The notes beneath the pieces are model-generated. The model worked only from the letters and a program-made list of their open reading frames with translations. It was not told where the DNA came from and did no database searches. Source: Aquisphaera giovannonii (GTDB taxonomy: Bacteria; Planctomycetota; Planctomycetia; Isosphaerales; Isosphaeraceae). Taken from it: a stretch of 64,000 nucleotides of DNA. This document shows, piece by piece, positions 9,401 to 17,122 of the stretch (positions are counted from its first letter, which is position 1; every line of letters starts with the position of its first letter). The translations under genes and the position numbers were made by a program. The stretch lies in NCBI RefSeq assembly GCF_008087625.1, contig NZ_CP042997.1, positions 3,162,001 to 3,226,000 of the forward strand, written 5' to 3'.

Positions 9401-10892
9401 CCAGGCCGATCGCGGCGGCCGTCCGGCCGGCCAGGTCTACCGTCCGGCCTCCCTCGCCCTTGGCGTCGAAAAGGCGGACGGAGCCGTCGTCGAGCAGGGC
9501 GGCGACCACGCCCAACCCGGCGGGGCCGCCGGAGGCGACGTCGCGCACCCGGGTGTCGGTGTCCGGCCACGGCCTCGACGCGAGCGGGGCGGTATTCATC
9601 CTCGTGAGCACCGCGTGCCCATCCCGGTCGATCGTGACGACGCTCTCGCCGTCAGGCAGCATGGCCATCCCCTCCACCCGACGCTCGTGCGGCGGGCGGG
9701 GCGGGAGGACGACGTTGAAGCGGGGCAGTTCCGCGACCTGCAGGGTGCCGCGGCCGCCGCCGATGGCGAGCCGGCGATCGCCCCGCGAGAGCCCGAGGGT
9801 CGTGGCCCCGACCATCTGGCCGGCCCAGACGTTGAGCACCGCCCCGTTGGCCAGTGACCAGGCCCGCACCGTCGAGTCCATGCTGGCCGAGAAGACCATC
9901 CCCTTGTCAGCCGTGCAGGCGAGCGCCGTGATGGCCCTGGCGTGGCCGGTCTGGAGGAGCATCTCGGGCGGAGGCGGCTTCGTGACCCGGCCGAATTCCT
10001 GGGCCCAGAGATTCAGGTCCGGCGGCACGCGGCCGGCCGACTGGAACCCCTGATTGGCGAGCGGGGCATCCCGCTCCATCTCCCCGAGCGTCTCCGCCAG
10101 GTTCGGGTGCCTCGACGAATCTCCGAGCCCCTTCAGCAGGGCCTCCGTGAAGGCGACCGAGGGGTCGGCGGCCTGGCCGAAGCCCATCGGCCGGTCGGAC
10201 GCAAGCCACGCCGTGACGCCCGGCCATCGGGTCAGCCTGCGAAGCCAATCGCGCGCCTCGGTATCCGGCATGGCCTGGGCGTCGCGAGGGCTCGGGGCGG
10301 GCCCGGGCCCGGGGCCCACGCCGGTCCCCAGCCAGCAGACGACCCGGATCTTCCGCAAGGCGCATCGGTCCACGACCCGATCGAGGGACCAGCCGGTCGT
10401 CGCCGCATCGCTTCGCACGGCGTCGGAAGGAAGGAGGACATGCTCCACAATCGGCTCGGATCGGGGCGTCTTCCTCGAGACCGTCCCGGCCGCCTGGCCG
10501 GCGAAGTGCACGACCACCAGGTCGCCCGCCTTCGCATGGGCGGATAGCCACTCGTCCGCGGCCCAATCCATGTTCTTGCGATTCGGGAGGATGCTCGACG
10601 ACGGGTGCTCGACCGTGCCCGGATCGCCGGTGCCGAAGTCCTGGAGAAGCAGTTGATGCCTTTCATCCCAGCCCGCCTGGCGGAACCACTGGACCATCTG
10701 CGCGGCCTGGGTCGGGGCGGAGCGGTGCTCCGGGATCGCGGGATCCGAATACTTGCCGATCCCCACCACCACGGCCCAGACCTGCGGCGGCCGCCCGGGG
10801 GCCGCGTCATCCGCGCCGGCACGCAAGGTCATGGCCGCGGCGACCGCGGCCGTCACGAGGAGGCCTCCCGAGAGGATCGCTCGCGTGTTCAT
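6459..10892 (-). CDS. caspase-WD40-caspase protein: degenerate N-terminal and intact C-terminal C14-type domains
   Basis: A 1477-residue protein. The start at MNTRAILSGG gives a signal peptide or membrane anchor (GGLLVTAAVAAAMTLRAGA). Residues about 37-260 form a caspase-like domain (VWAVVVGIGKYSD), but the His motif reads HFAGQA and the Cys region reads VVCWLGTG, so both catalytic residues are missing. Residues about 320-1080 carry many WD40 repeats (VRAWSLANG, VRVWRLDGG, ARLWNLAEP, VRFWDLKEK). A linker EWVFYTPDGFFDAST matches the one in the neighbouring WD40-PDZ protein. A second caspase domain near the C-terminus has both catalytic motifs: LAGHTG (His1245) and VVVDACQ (Cys1316). The gene follows the kinase gene by 59 bases on the same strand, which suggests joint transcription. 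The substrate is unknown. Confidence 0.86.
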   Translation of the reverse strand: MNTRAILSGGLLVTAAVAAAMTLRAGADDAAPGRPPQVWAVVVGIGKYSDPAIPEHRSAPTQAAQMVQWFRQAGWDERHQLLLQDFGTGDPGTVEHPSSSILPNRKNMDWAADEWLSAHAKAGDLVVVHFAGQAAGTVSRKTPRSEPIVEHVLLPSDAVRSDAATTGWSLDRVVDRCALRKIRVVCWLGTGVGPGPGPAPSPRDAQAMPDTEARDWLRRLTRWPGVTAWLASDRPMGFGQAADPSVAFTEALLKGLGDSSRHPNLAETLGEMERDAPLANQGFQSAGRVPPDLNLWAQEFGRVTKPPPPEMLLQTGHARAITALACTADKGMVFSASMDSTVRAWSLANGAVLNVWAGQMVGATTLGLSRGDRRLAIGGGRGTLQVAELPRFNVVLPPRPPHERRVEGMAMLPDGESVVTIDRDGHAVLTRMNTAPLASRPWPDTDTRVRDVASGGPAGLGVVAALLDDGSVRLFDAKGEGGRTVDLAGRTAAAIGLDPGGRTLAVGDAPGRVLLIDLASNGRERLEVRKEEIGLLRPSSTGWLLIGDGRGLQLASPARGEAGRHVVELVDRTVASTCLSANGRYLAAAEAGTGAVRVWRLDGGEAPRLVHSDNEAKAAVVALSGDGDLLIVGGQDGRVAAIQVEPSDRGIAARSWSIPASSGKVTQVTASASRRSLLVIAETTGAMLWDLKERVCRRVPGPWKSGAIVDDDVMVLAGASANRAAAGKLVRVRRDRDRSRFDLDTGHFARARGAYSIPPRMMFEGVIVSPDRKSVAATANPGQPPLVCVWDAQSGELRNWIRKLDGPVVSIDFSTDGKRIATGGNASSARLWNLAEPGEINAPEFVFEDPNAGTAKVTCVAIRPGRNQLATGRQDGQVDLWSWEGGKARLEVPRLVELFFTGRASALAFVDGGAKLAAGGDGTSIWLGKVDGEPAAIDDLNALRPHHLEQVNGLAAWPGTPVLISASDDTTVRFWDLKEKSLWGTFTASVPKAAAKGGPEPAVEWVFYTPDGFFDASTGGQRLVQFRRGSRVDSMERYEETNYRFGLGESLLVGQAPRAEPLDEATPVSILEPSRPDPSLEKTTLQVTLGEGPWSDVVLYHNDRPIPTGLDRSKKIPDHFTVEVRLVKGENRFNVAASRGGVYPSVSDPVRLVFDGPADPGRVHVIALGVGDYRRRQLKYARTDAQSIAEVLRQRGIDSAGKPGIRTFLPDDKVTPDGVEAAFDDVAIAVADRPQDKVVVFLAGHTGVFEKDRFCLLLPKYPFPEEEPELVAMRGDAPKSLGDAPLDPDAVLPYSSIALNLARLNALDRLVVVDACQAQSILNDPQVVQIQKWMEIQNRKSRTTYLLAARRNEPAFEVDPLRHGLFTYTLLRGLGEIDPADDPDEIRKLRLPANADRNGDEVLSTDELMTFVDDHIKEISRVFPQIVATREASLPAGRPRTDPLRLVQNPLLQSFGAPFPLVPLGRPAPAKAPGGGQ

Positions 10893-10951
10893 GTTCGGGC
10901 CTCGCGACGATGGGATGTGAGGAGCCGGATCGTAGGACGCGTGGCGTGTTG

Positions 10952-13435
10952 TCAATCTGCCGCGGGGGCGTCGATGGGGCATTCCAGCACCGTGCGGAAC
11001 CCGACATCGAGGGGCGAATCGTCCGCGGGGATGCGGTCTCGATAGTAGACGCGTGCCTTGTTCAGGGACGGCGACAGGAAGGAACCGGCCCGGGCAACGG
11101 CCCACGACTTCGTCCCCGGCTGCTCGGATCGGAAAGGCTCGCAGGGTTCCTCCAGCGGGTTGTCCCGGGAGTTACCGATGAGGGCTAGGTCGTCGTAAGG
11201 CCTGTATGCGTCGCGGCATAGCTCCCGCACGTTACCCGCCATGTCGAGGACGTGTTCCTCCAGCGTGCAATCCTTGGGAAACGTCCCCACGAAGGCGGCG
11301 CCGGCGGGGTTGCTCACGTTCGCCTTCATTAACTCACCCGGCCGTCGCGGCTGCTCGCCTCCCCATGGATAGCAAAAGTCGTCGTGGCCCGACTTCGCCG
11401 CGAGCTCCCACTGGGCCTCCGTCGGTAAGGCGGCCCCCATGGCCGCGGCGAAGCGGCTCGCCCCGAGATAACTGACGCAGGCCGCCGGCAGGCGGGCGGC
11501 GTCGTCGGCGGGCTTCGTCCGCTCCCGACTGACATTGTAGAAGTTCTTCCATTTCGACAGGAACTCGTGGTCGTCGGGGTGCGCCTCGGCGTAAGCGTCG
11601 AGCTCCCCGTTCGTGACCTCCTTCTCCTGAATGTAGAACGACTTCACGCGGACCCAGTGGGGCTTGAGCCTGTTCCCCACGGCATCCCGATCGGGCGGCT
11701 TCTGGATGCCGTCCCCTCGCAGATAGACGCGGCCGGAGATCAGGATGAATCGCGCCTTCGAGGACTTGTGGACGACGACCCGCGGCCAGCGGCCGACCTT
11801 GTCCTGCGGGTCCTGACTATCGGGCTCGAAACCCTCCGGCAGGTAGACCCCCGGGCCGTTCCAGGCCAGCCTCGTCCCCGTGACGGAATTCTGGATCAGA
11901 AGCGGCTCGTCCGAATCCTCGGCTGGCGAGGTGCCGTCCACGGCGTGATAGCCGGCCGGCATTCGCAGCGTCGGCGGCTGCGGCGGGGGGGGGGTCTTGG
12001 GCGTCGTCGGGGCGTCGCCTTTCGGGACGGGACCGTCCCCTCGGGAAGGCCGCAGCGAGGACCAGGCGGCGTACGATAATCCGAGGAGCACCAGGGCCGC
12101 GGCCGACGCCGCGGGCACCAGCCAGGATTTGGCCGCCGGCCGGCCACCAATCGCCACGCGGAAGCGGCGGGCGATCTCCTCGGCGCTCGACGGCCTCCTG
12201 TCGGGGTCCTTCTCCAGGCATTGCATGACCAGCCGTTCGACGGCCGGGGGGACCTGGCTCTGAGGATTCGCGAGGGCCATCGCCCGGGGCTTCTCGGTCA
12301 GGTGCGCCGCCATCAGGCCGCGGGGATCTCGCGAAGTGAAGGGGATCTTCCCGGTCAGCAATTGGTAGAGGATGACGCCGACGGAGTAGAGGTCGCTCCG
12401 CCGATCGAGCTCGCGCGAGCCGTCCTTGCCCCACCCCCCGCGCACCTGCTCCGGGCTCATGAATGCCGGGGTGCCGAGGACGTCGCCGACGTTCGTGAGC
12501 GTCGCCTCGTGGGACGATTCCTCCTCGACCATCTTGGCGATGCCGAAGTCCAGGACCTTGATGTTCTGGCCCGACGGCTTGTGGTCCAGCACCATGATGT
12601 TCGACGGCTTCAGGTCGCGGTGGATGATCGGCTTGGGCTTGCCGGTCTCCTCGTCCAGGTGCCCGTGGGCCTCCTGCAGGACCGCGCAGAGTTGGTCGAG
12701 GATGGACGCGATCTCGTCCAGCGGGATCGGCCGCTCCTTGTGCTCGTCGATGACCTTGTCGAGGCTCCGCCCGCGGACGAATTCCATCTCGATGTACCCG
12801 ATCGACTGCGTCCGCTTGAAGTCGTGGACGACGATCGCATTCGGGTGCTCGAGCTTGGCCATGAGCCGGGCCTCGCGGCGGAATCGCCGCCAGCCCTTGT
12901 CGTTGTGGGCGATCTGCGGCTTCAGGAGCTTGAGCGCGGATTTGCGACCCAGCTCCAGGTTGTCCACCAGCCAGACGTCGCCCATTCCGCCTTCGCCGAG
13001 CTTCTCCAGCAGCCGATACTTGCCGAAGATCTCCTGGCCGCGGGCGATCCGCGGGGGCGGGAGGAGGTCCCACTCCTGGGAACGTTCGGCTCCCTGCTTC
13101 TTCAGCGTCGCGGCGTCGTCGCCGGCCTCGGGGACGTCGCCCGTCGGGCCGTCCTCGGAAGAGTCCTCGTCCGAGGAGTCGCCGACTTCGGAGTCGAAGA
13201 TTTTCGAGGGCGTGGGGGTGGCGCTCGGCGTCGGGAGCGTCTGGTCGTTCAGGTCGGATTCGGGCGTCATGGAGACGCCGGGGGGCAGCCCCTGCCAGGT
13301 GCTGTCGCCGCCCTGGCTGCCGTCCTCGGATTTCGGTCGCATCGTCATGCCTCCCGGCGAGGCGATCGGCGATCCCGGCGGCACGCGGCCCGCCGCGGAG
13401 CCCCCGGCATCGTCCCCATGGCCATCGCGAGCCAT
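10952..13435 (-). CDS. membrane Ser/Thr protein kinase fused to a periplasmic FGE-sulfatase-like (SUMF1) domain
   Basis: An 827-residue protein. Residues 1-135 are low-complexity, rich in Ser, Asp, Glu and Pro. The kinase domain (about 138-430) has the glycine loop GEGGMGDV, the ATP-binding Lys in ALKLLK (169), the catalytic loop HRDLKPSN (272-279), DFG (296-298) and GTPAFMSPEQ. One TM segment lies at about 438-458, followed by a Pro-rich linker. From about 590 comes a formylglycine-generating-enzyme-type domain ending RAGSFLSPSLNKARVYYRDR and LDVGFRTV; the Cys pair of catalytic FGEs is absent, so a ligand-binding role is more likely. T6SS loci often encode a kinase (PpkA) that controls assembly by phosphorylation, and the position between tssG and the caspase gene fits such a role. 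Confidence 0.93.
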   Translation of the reverse strand: MARDGHGDDAGGSAAGRVPPGSPIASPGGMTMRPKSEDGSQGGDSTWQGLPPGVSMTPESDLNDQTLPTPSATPTPSKIFDSEVGDSSDEDSSEDGPTGDVPEAGDDAATLKKQGAERSQEWDLLPPPRIARGQEIFGKYRLLEKLGEGGMGDVWLVDNLELGRKSALKLLKPQIAHNDKGWRRFRREARLMAKLEHPNAIVVHDFKRTQSIGYIEMEFVRGRSLDKVIDEHKERPIPLDEIASILDQLCAVLQEAHGHLDEETGKPKPIIHRDLKPSNIMVLDHKPSGQNIKVLDFGIAKMVEEESSHEATLTNVGDVLGTPAFMSPEQVRGGWGKDGSRELDRRSDLYSVGVILYQLLTGKIPFTSRDPRGLMAAHLTEKPRAMALANPQSQVPPAVERLVMQCLEKDPDRRPSSAEEIARRFRVAIGGRPAAKSWLVPAASAAALVLLGLSYAAWSSLRPSRGDGPVPKGDAPTTPKTPPPPQPPTLRMPAGYHAVDGTSPAEDSDEPLLIQNSVTGTRLAWNGPGVYLPEGFEPDSQDPQDKVGRWPRVVVHKSSKARFILISGRVYLRGDGIQKPPDRDAVGNRLKPHWVRVKSFYIQEKEVTNGELDAYAEAHPDDHEFLSKWKNFYNVSRERTKPADDAARLPAACVSYLGASRFAAAMGAALPTEAQWELAAKSGHDDFCYPWGGEQPRRPGELMKANVSNPAGAAFVGTFPKDCTLEEHVLDMAGNVRELCRDAYRPYDDLALIGNSRDNPLEEPCEPFRSEQPGTKSWAVARAGSFLSPSLNKARVYYRDRIPADDSPLDVGFRTVLECPIDAPAAD

Positions 13436-13548
13436 GATATCACTCTATACGCATGCCGAGGCATTTCGGAACTCGTATTCGCGAGAACGTGCACCCTCGG
13501 CGTTCGCGCATCGGCCGAGGGCGCGGCCGAGGCGACCGCCGGCCGAGT

Positions 13549-14733
13549 TCAGGAGACGTGGATCACCTCCTCGCCCTGGAAGACCGCGTCGTCCGGGTCG
13601 CGATCGAGCGGAAGTCCGTGTAGCCACGTGTTCCAGCCGAGGCGTGCCCCGAATCCGCCCGCCCCGTCCAGCCGGCAGTGCGGGACGTCCGAACGACGCA
13701 GGACGAGCTGATTGTCGTAGTCGAGCTCCACGCCCACGTAAAGCCGGACGACCTGCGTCAGCAGGAACAGGGTCTTCCGCTCCTGGATCGGCGAGCGGTC
13801 GGGCAGGAGGTCCAGGAACTCGTCGTAGGCGAGCGGCCCGATCCGGAGCCGGAACTTGCTCTGGATGTCCCAGACGCGGTCGCCGATGACCGCGGAGCTG
13901 GCCAGCACGTTGTTCCCGCCCGCCTCAAGCCGCGTCCGATTGGCCGGCTCGATCTCCAGCCACTGGCCCTGATACTGCCGGACCTCGACAGGCAGCCCGA
14001 AGTAATCGCGAATGAGCGCCTCGAGCCCCATCGCGGAGCGGATCCGGTTGGCGAAGAGGCCGGCGAAACGGAGCAGGGCGATGTCCTCGACCCGCGCCAG
14101 CGGACGTTCCGTCGGCTCGCCGTGGTGCTCCGCCGGGAGCCGGACCGCGACCCGGATCCGCCCGCGCGAGGCGGCCTCCCCCTGGCCGACCAGGGCGAGC
14201 AGGCTCGCGGTGAACGGGTCCAGATCGTCGCGGCCGCCCCGGCCGGACGACCGTTCGCGTTCGAATGGGATGAAGAAGCGGTACTTCTCCCAGGCACGAT
14301 AGAAGAGCGAGACGATGCGGTGGTTGAAGACGTCGAGCCAGTCGCGATACGCGAGCCTCTCCGGGTTCTGCGAGGCCCGATCCCTCTCCAGCCGGTAGGC
14401 GATCTCCGTGTAGTGGTGCGGCAGCACGCCGCTGGGCCCGATGAGGCCCAGGAACGCGTGCACCAGGATCGGAGGGGCGCCGCCGCGGGGCGGTATGACC
14501 TCGTGGACCGTGCTCGGCGGGAAGCCGAGCGACACGTGCGTCCGGAATCGCACGGCCTCCGACCGCGGCGGCCCCGACTCCCCGACTCGGCTCCTCCCCT
14601 CGCGCCTCTGCAGCAGGCGGACGGCCTGGAAGAAGTCGAAGGAGTAGCCTTCTTCGTAGAGCCGACGCTCCAGCCCCGTCGGCCTCGACGGCGGCCCCTC
14701 GTCCCCGCCCCGCTCGTCCCTCGGCTCGCTCAT
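13549..14733 (-). CDS. tssG: T6SS baseplate protein TssG
   Basis: A 394-residue protein beginning MSEPRDERGGDEGPPS. The open frame extends further upstream into tssF, but the family match starts at LERRLYEEGYSFDFFQAVRL. Typical TssG features are the N-terminal helix with FDFFQAVRLLQRR, the central VEDIALLRFAGLF region and the C-terminal beta-rich part with IGPLAYDEFLDLLP and FLLTQVVRLYVGVELDY. TssG is part of the wedge complex (TssE-TssF-TssG) that forms the baseplate on which the sheath polymerises. It follows tssF by a 14-base gap, so it is surely cotranscribed and probably translationally linked. Length is normal for the family. Confidence 0.94.
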   Translation of the reverse strand: MSEPRDERGGDEGPPSRPTGLERRLYEEGYSFDFFQAVRLLQRREGRSRVGESGPPRSEAVRFRTHVSLGFPPSTVHEVIPPRGGAPPILVHAFLGLIGPSGVLPHHYTEIAYRLERDRASQNPERLAYRDWLDVFNHRIVSLFYRAWEKYRFFIPFERERSSGRGGRDDLDPFTASLLALVGQGEAASRGRIRVAVRLPAEHHGEPTERPLARVEDIALLRFAGLFANRIRSAMGLEALIRDYFGLPVEVRQYQGQWLEIEPANRTRLEAGGNNVLASSAVIGDRVWDIQSKFRLRIGPLAYDEFLDLLPDRSPIQERKTLFLLTQVVRLYVGVELDYDNQLVLRRSDVPHCRLDGAGGFGARLGWNTWLHGLPLDRDPDDAVFQGEEVIHVS

Positions 14734-14747
14734 CGTCGCTCCGCGGT

Positions 14748-16607
14748 TCAGACAAGGGGGCGCTCGCCGGCCCGGGGCGGCCAGGTCCGGAACGGCGCAC
14801 CGCCCCCGGTGGTCCGGCCCACGAGCTGGGTGAAGGAGTTGATCGAGCAGTAGAGCGCGAGGAACCGCTCCAGCACGCAGGCGAAGAGGTAAGCCCCGGT
14901 GCCGACGTACTTCTCCTCGTCGAACTCGATGGTGATTTCCGTCCCCCGGCAGAAGGCCCCGTCGCTGGCCGGCGGGCGGGCCACGACCCTCCGGCTGCTC
15001 ACCGAAGCGATGCCCTCGATGAGCTGCTGGATCACCTCGGCCGCCTGCCGGTCCACGGAGGCGTCCGAGAAGTCGTAGAGCCGCAGGATCTCCCGGAGTG
15101 CATCCCGGCCCTCGCTGCCGTGCGAGATGGAGAGGTGGTTGAGGCTCAGGTGGGAGAGCAGCCGCCAGTAGAGGCCGCGCCGCAGCGGGGGCCGCTGGGG
15201 CGCCGAGGGGGAGCGGAGGCACCGGATCGCGGACAGGGGCGCCGCGGCCTCCAGCTCCAGCCCGAGCCGCTCGCCGGCCTTCTGGAGGATCAGGGGCAGG
15301 TCGCGGTTCGTGCAGGTCGTCCGCACGACGAGCGTGGACTCGGCCGGCATGCTCGGGTCGTGACCGAGGTCCACCAGGCTCAGCTCCACCTCCGTGCCCC
15401 GATCGTCCGCCCGCATGGACGCCCGCCGGGCGGCGTACCAGAAGGTCTTCTGGTCCGCCGTGCCGATCCCGTGCCGGTACGAGTAGAACGGCTGGTACTC
15501 GGTCGTCCGCCCGGACAGCGGATCGACCCCGGTCACCTGGTCCACGGAATACACCTCCAGCCCGTCCGGGCTGGCGACGTCCGGGACGATCCGGTACTCG
15601 AAACGGGCCTGGTCGAGGACGATCGGCTCCGCGGTCTTCTCGAAGAGGTTGATGATCGGCGTGCAGCCGAGCTGGAACGTCGAGGCCGAGACGTCGTGCT
15701 CGAGCTTCTCCGACCCGCGGCCCAGGAACACCACGATCTCCAGCCGCTTCCCGTACCCGGCCCGCCGGGCCGCGTCGAGCCCGAGGAAGTCCGCGAAGAG
15801 GAACTTGGTGGGGAAGGCGAAGTATTCGCTGAGCAGCCGATATCCCGCGAAGGATGGCGGGGGGTATGGGAGCAGGGCATCGGCCTGGTCTAAGCCCACG
15901 GGCCGGATCGCGTCGCGAGGCTCCAGGAAGACCGGGTCCGGCCCCCCCTCGAGCACGCGATCGGCCGGCAGGAGCACGACCTGGAGGGCGTGATTGAAGA
16001 GCAATTCGTAGAGGAGCGAGACGGACGCCGACTCCCCGTACAGGAAGAATCGCAGGGAGTGCAGCGAGAGCTCGGAGAAGCTCATCCCGCCGAGCGTCTC
16101 GAGCTGGATCCGCAGCGCGGCGGCCGAGCCGCGAGGCGGCCGAAGGCCCGCGGGGTAGGGGGGGCGGGCGAACCTGGCCCCGGACACCTGGACCGGCCAG
16201 AGCGTCGTCGGATAGCCCGTGCGGAACCGGCAGGGTTGGTCGCCGATCCGCATCGTGCGGATCCGGCTCAGTCGGTCGATGAGGAACCCGTCCGGGATCT
16301 GGGCCCGCGCCGGGTCGAGCACGAACTGGGCGATCGCCATCGACGGCAGCGGCGCGAGATAGTGCGGGTAGAGGACGCCCAGCAGGGCCGCCGTGAGCTC
16401 CGGGAACTCGTCGTCGAGCTTCGACTGGACGCGCCCGGTCAGCAGCGCGAACGCTTCGATGAGCCGCTCGACGTGGGGATCGGTGCTGCGGTTCGATTCC
16501 AGGCGGAGCCGCGCCGCGGCGGCGGGATACTGCTCCGCGAATTCGCGCGCGAGGTGGCGGATGAAGGTCAACTCGCGTTCGTAATAATGGTAAAGCGTCC
16601 TGCTCAT
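14748..16607 (-). CDS. tssF: T6SS baseplate protein TssF
   Basis: A 619-residue protein with the clear TssF N-terminus: MSRTLYHYYERELTFIRHLA, then EFAEQYPAAAARL and DPHVERLIEAFALLTGRVQ, and VLYPHYLAPLPSMAI. The C-terminus shows the expected GTEITIEFDEEKYVGTGAYL followed by FACVLERFLALYCSINSF. TssF is the large wedge component of the T6SS baseplate and binds TssG and TssK. The start codon lies 1 base after the tssE stop codon, and tssG follows directly, so tssE-tssF-tssG form one transcription unit. Length fits the family. Confidence 0.96.
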   Translation of the reverse strand: MSRTLYHYYERELTFIRHLAREFAEQYPAAAARLRLESNRSTDPHVERLIEAFALLTGRVQSKLDDEFPELTAALLGVLYPHYLAPLPSMAIAQFVLDPARAQIPDGFLIDRLSRIRTMRIGDQPCRFRTGYPTTLWPVQVSGARFARPPYPAGLRPPRGSAAALRIQLETLGGMSFSELSLHSLRFFLYGESASVSLLYELLFNHALQVVLLPADRVLEGGPDPVFLEPRDAIRPVGLDQADALLPYPPPSFAGYRLLSEYFAFPTKFLFADFLGLDAARRAGYGKRLEIVVFLGRGSEKLEHDVSASTFQLGCTPIINLFEKTAEPIVLDQARFEYRIVPDVASPDGLEVYSVDQVTGVDPLSGRTTEYQPFYSYRHGIGTADQKTFWYAARRASMRADDRGTEVELSLVDLGHDPSMPAESTLVVRTTCTNRDLPLILQKAGERLGLELEAAAPLSAIRCLRSPSAPQRPPLRRGLYWRLLSHLSLNHLSISHGSEGRDALREILRLYDFSDASVDRQAAEVIQQLIEGIASVSSRRVVARPPASDGAFCRGTEITIEFDEEKYVGTGAYLFACVLERFLALYCSINSFTQLVGRTTGGGAPFRTWPPRAGERPLV

Positions 16608-16608
16608 C

Positions 16609-17091
16609 TCAGGTGTCTACCCGCTGGATGGAGGCCTCCCCGGTGGAGATCTTCAGGATCGTCACGAACGCCACGTCGGGCGAAGGCTCGACACGGAGCG
16701 TCGCGTGGACCTGGAACTTCAGCTTCAACTGCTTCTCGTCGTGGTCGTCGATCAGCGACGCGCGGACGTTCGTGAGCCGGGGCTCGAACCGGGCGATCGC
16801 CTTCTCGATCTTCTCCGCGACCTTGGCGGCCGCCCCCGCCTTCGTCGCCTGGAAGGCCGCCAGGTCGGGCATGCCGTAGGTCAGGATCGAACGCTCGGAC
16901 TCCACGTAATGGGCCGGGATGTCGAGCCTCGTGCAATGCGTGTTCAGCAGGTCCTCCAGGTCGCGTCGCACCGAGTCGATGATCTGGTCGATGGTGCAGC
17001 CGGGCCGGGCCGGCGTGCCGTCGGATTCGGGGTCGATGAGGCGGTCCAGGACCGACGCGCTCAGGGCGTTGGGGATCTCGGTGCGGGCCAT
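16609..17091 (-). CDS. tssE: T6SS baseplate protein TssE (gp25-like)
   Basis: A 160-residue protein. The N-terminus has LSASVLDRLID, typical of TssE, followed by DQIIDSVRRDLEDLLNTHC; the core continues YGMPDL and IEKAIARFEPRLTNVRASL, which is the gp25/lysozyme-like baseplate fold that nucleates the sheath. TssE's conserved EIPRLTNV-like element is represented by FEPRLTNV, with Phe-Glu before Pro. The gene sits between tagJ (31-base gap upstream) and tssF (1-base gap downstream). No unusual feature is seen. Confidence 0.94.
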   Translation of the reverse strand: MARTEIPNALSASVLDRLIDPESDGTPARPGCTIDQIIDSVRRDLEDLLNTHCTRLDIPAHYVESERSILTYGMPDLAAFQATKAGAAAKVAEKIEKAIARFEPRLTNVRASLIDDHDEKQLKLKFQVHATLRVEPSPDVAFVTILKISTGEASIQRVDT

Positions 17092-17122
17092 TCCGGAAGT
17101 CCCTCGGGCCGCGACGGTCGGG

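Noticed and set aside
7158-9857. 899-residue open frame on the plus strand
   Set aside because: It is antisense to the caspase-WD40-caspase gene; its sequence is Arg/Gly/Pro-rich without domains, as expected for shadows in GC-rich DNA.
12221-13889. Two long plus-strand frames opposite the kinase gene
   Set aside because: Antisense shadows: no recognisable domain, and the kinase on the minus strand has all catalytic motifs.
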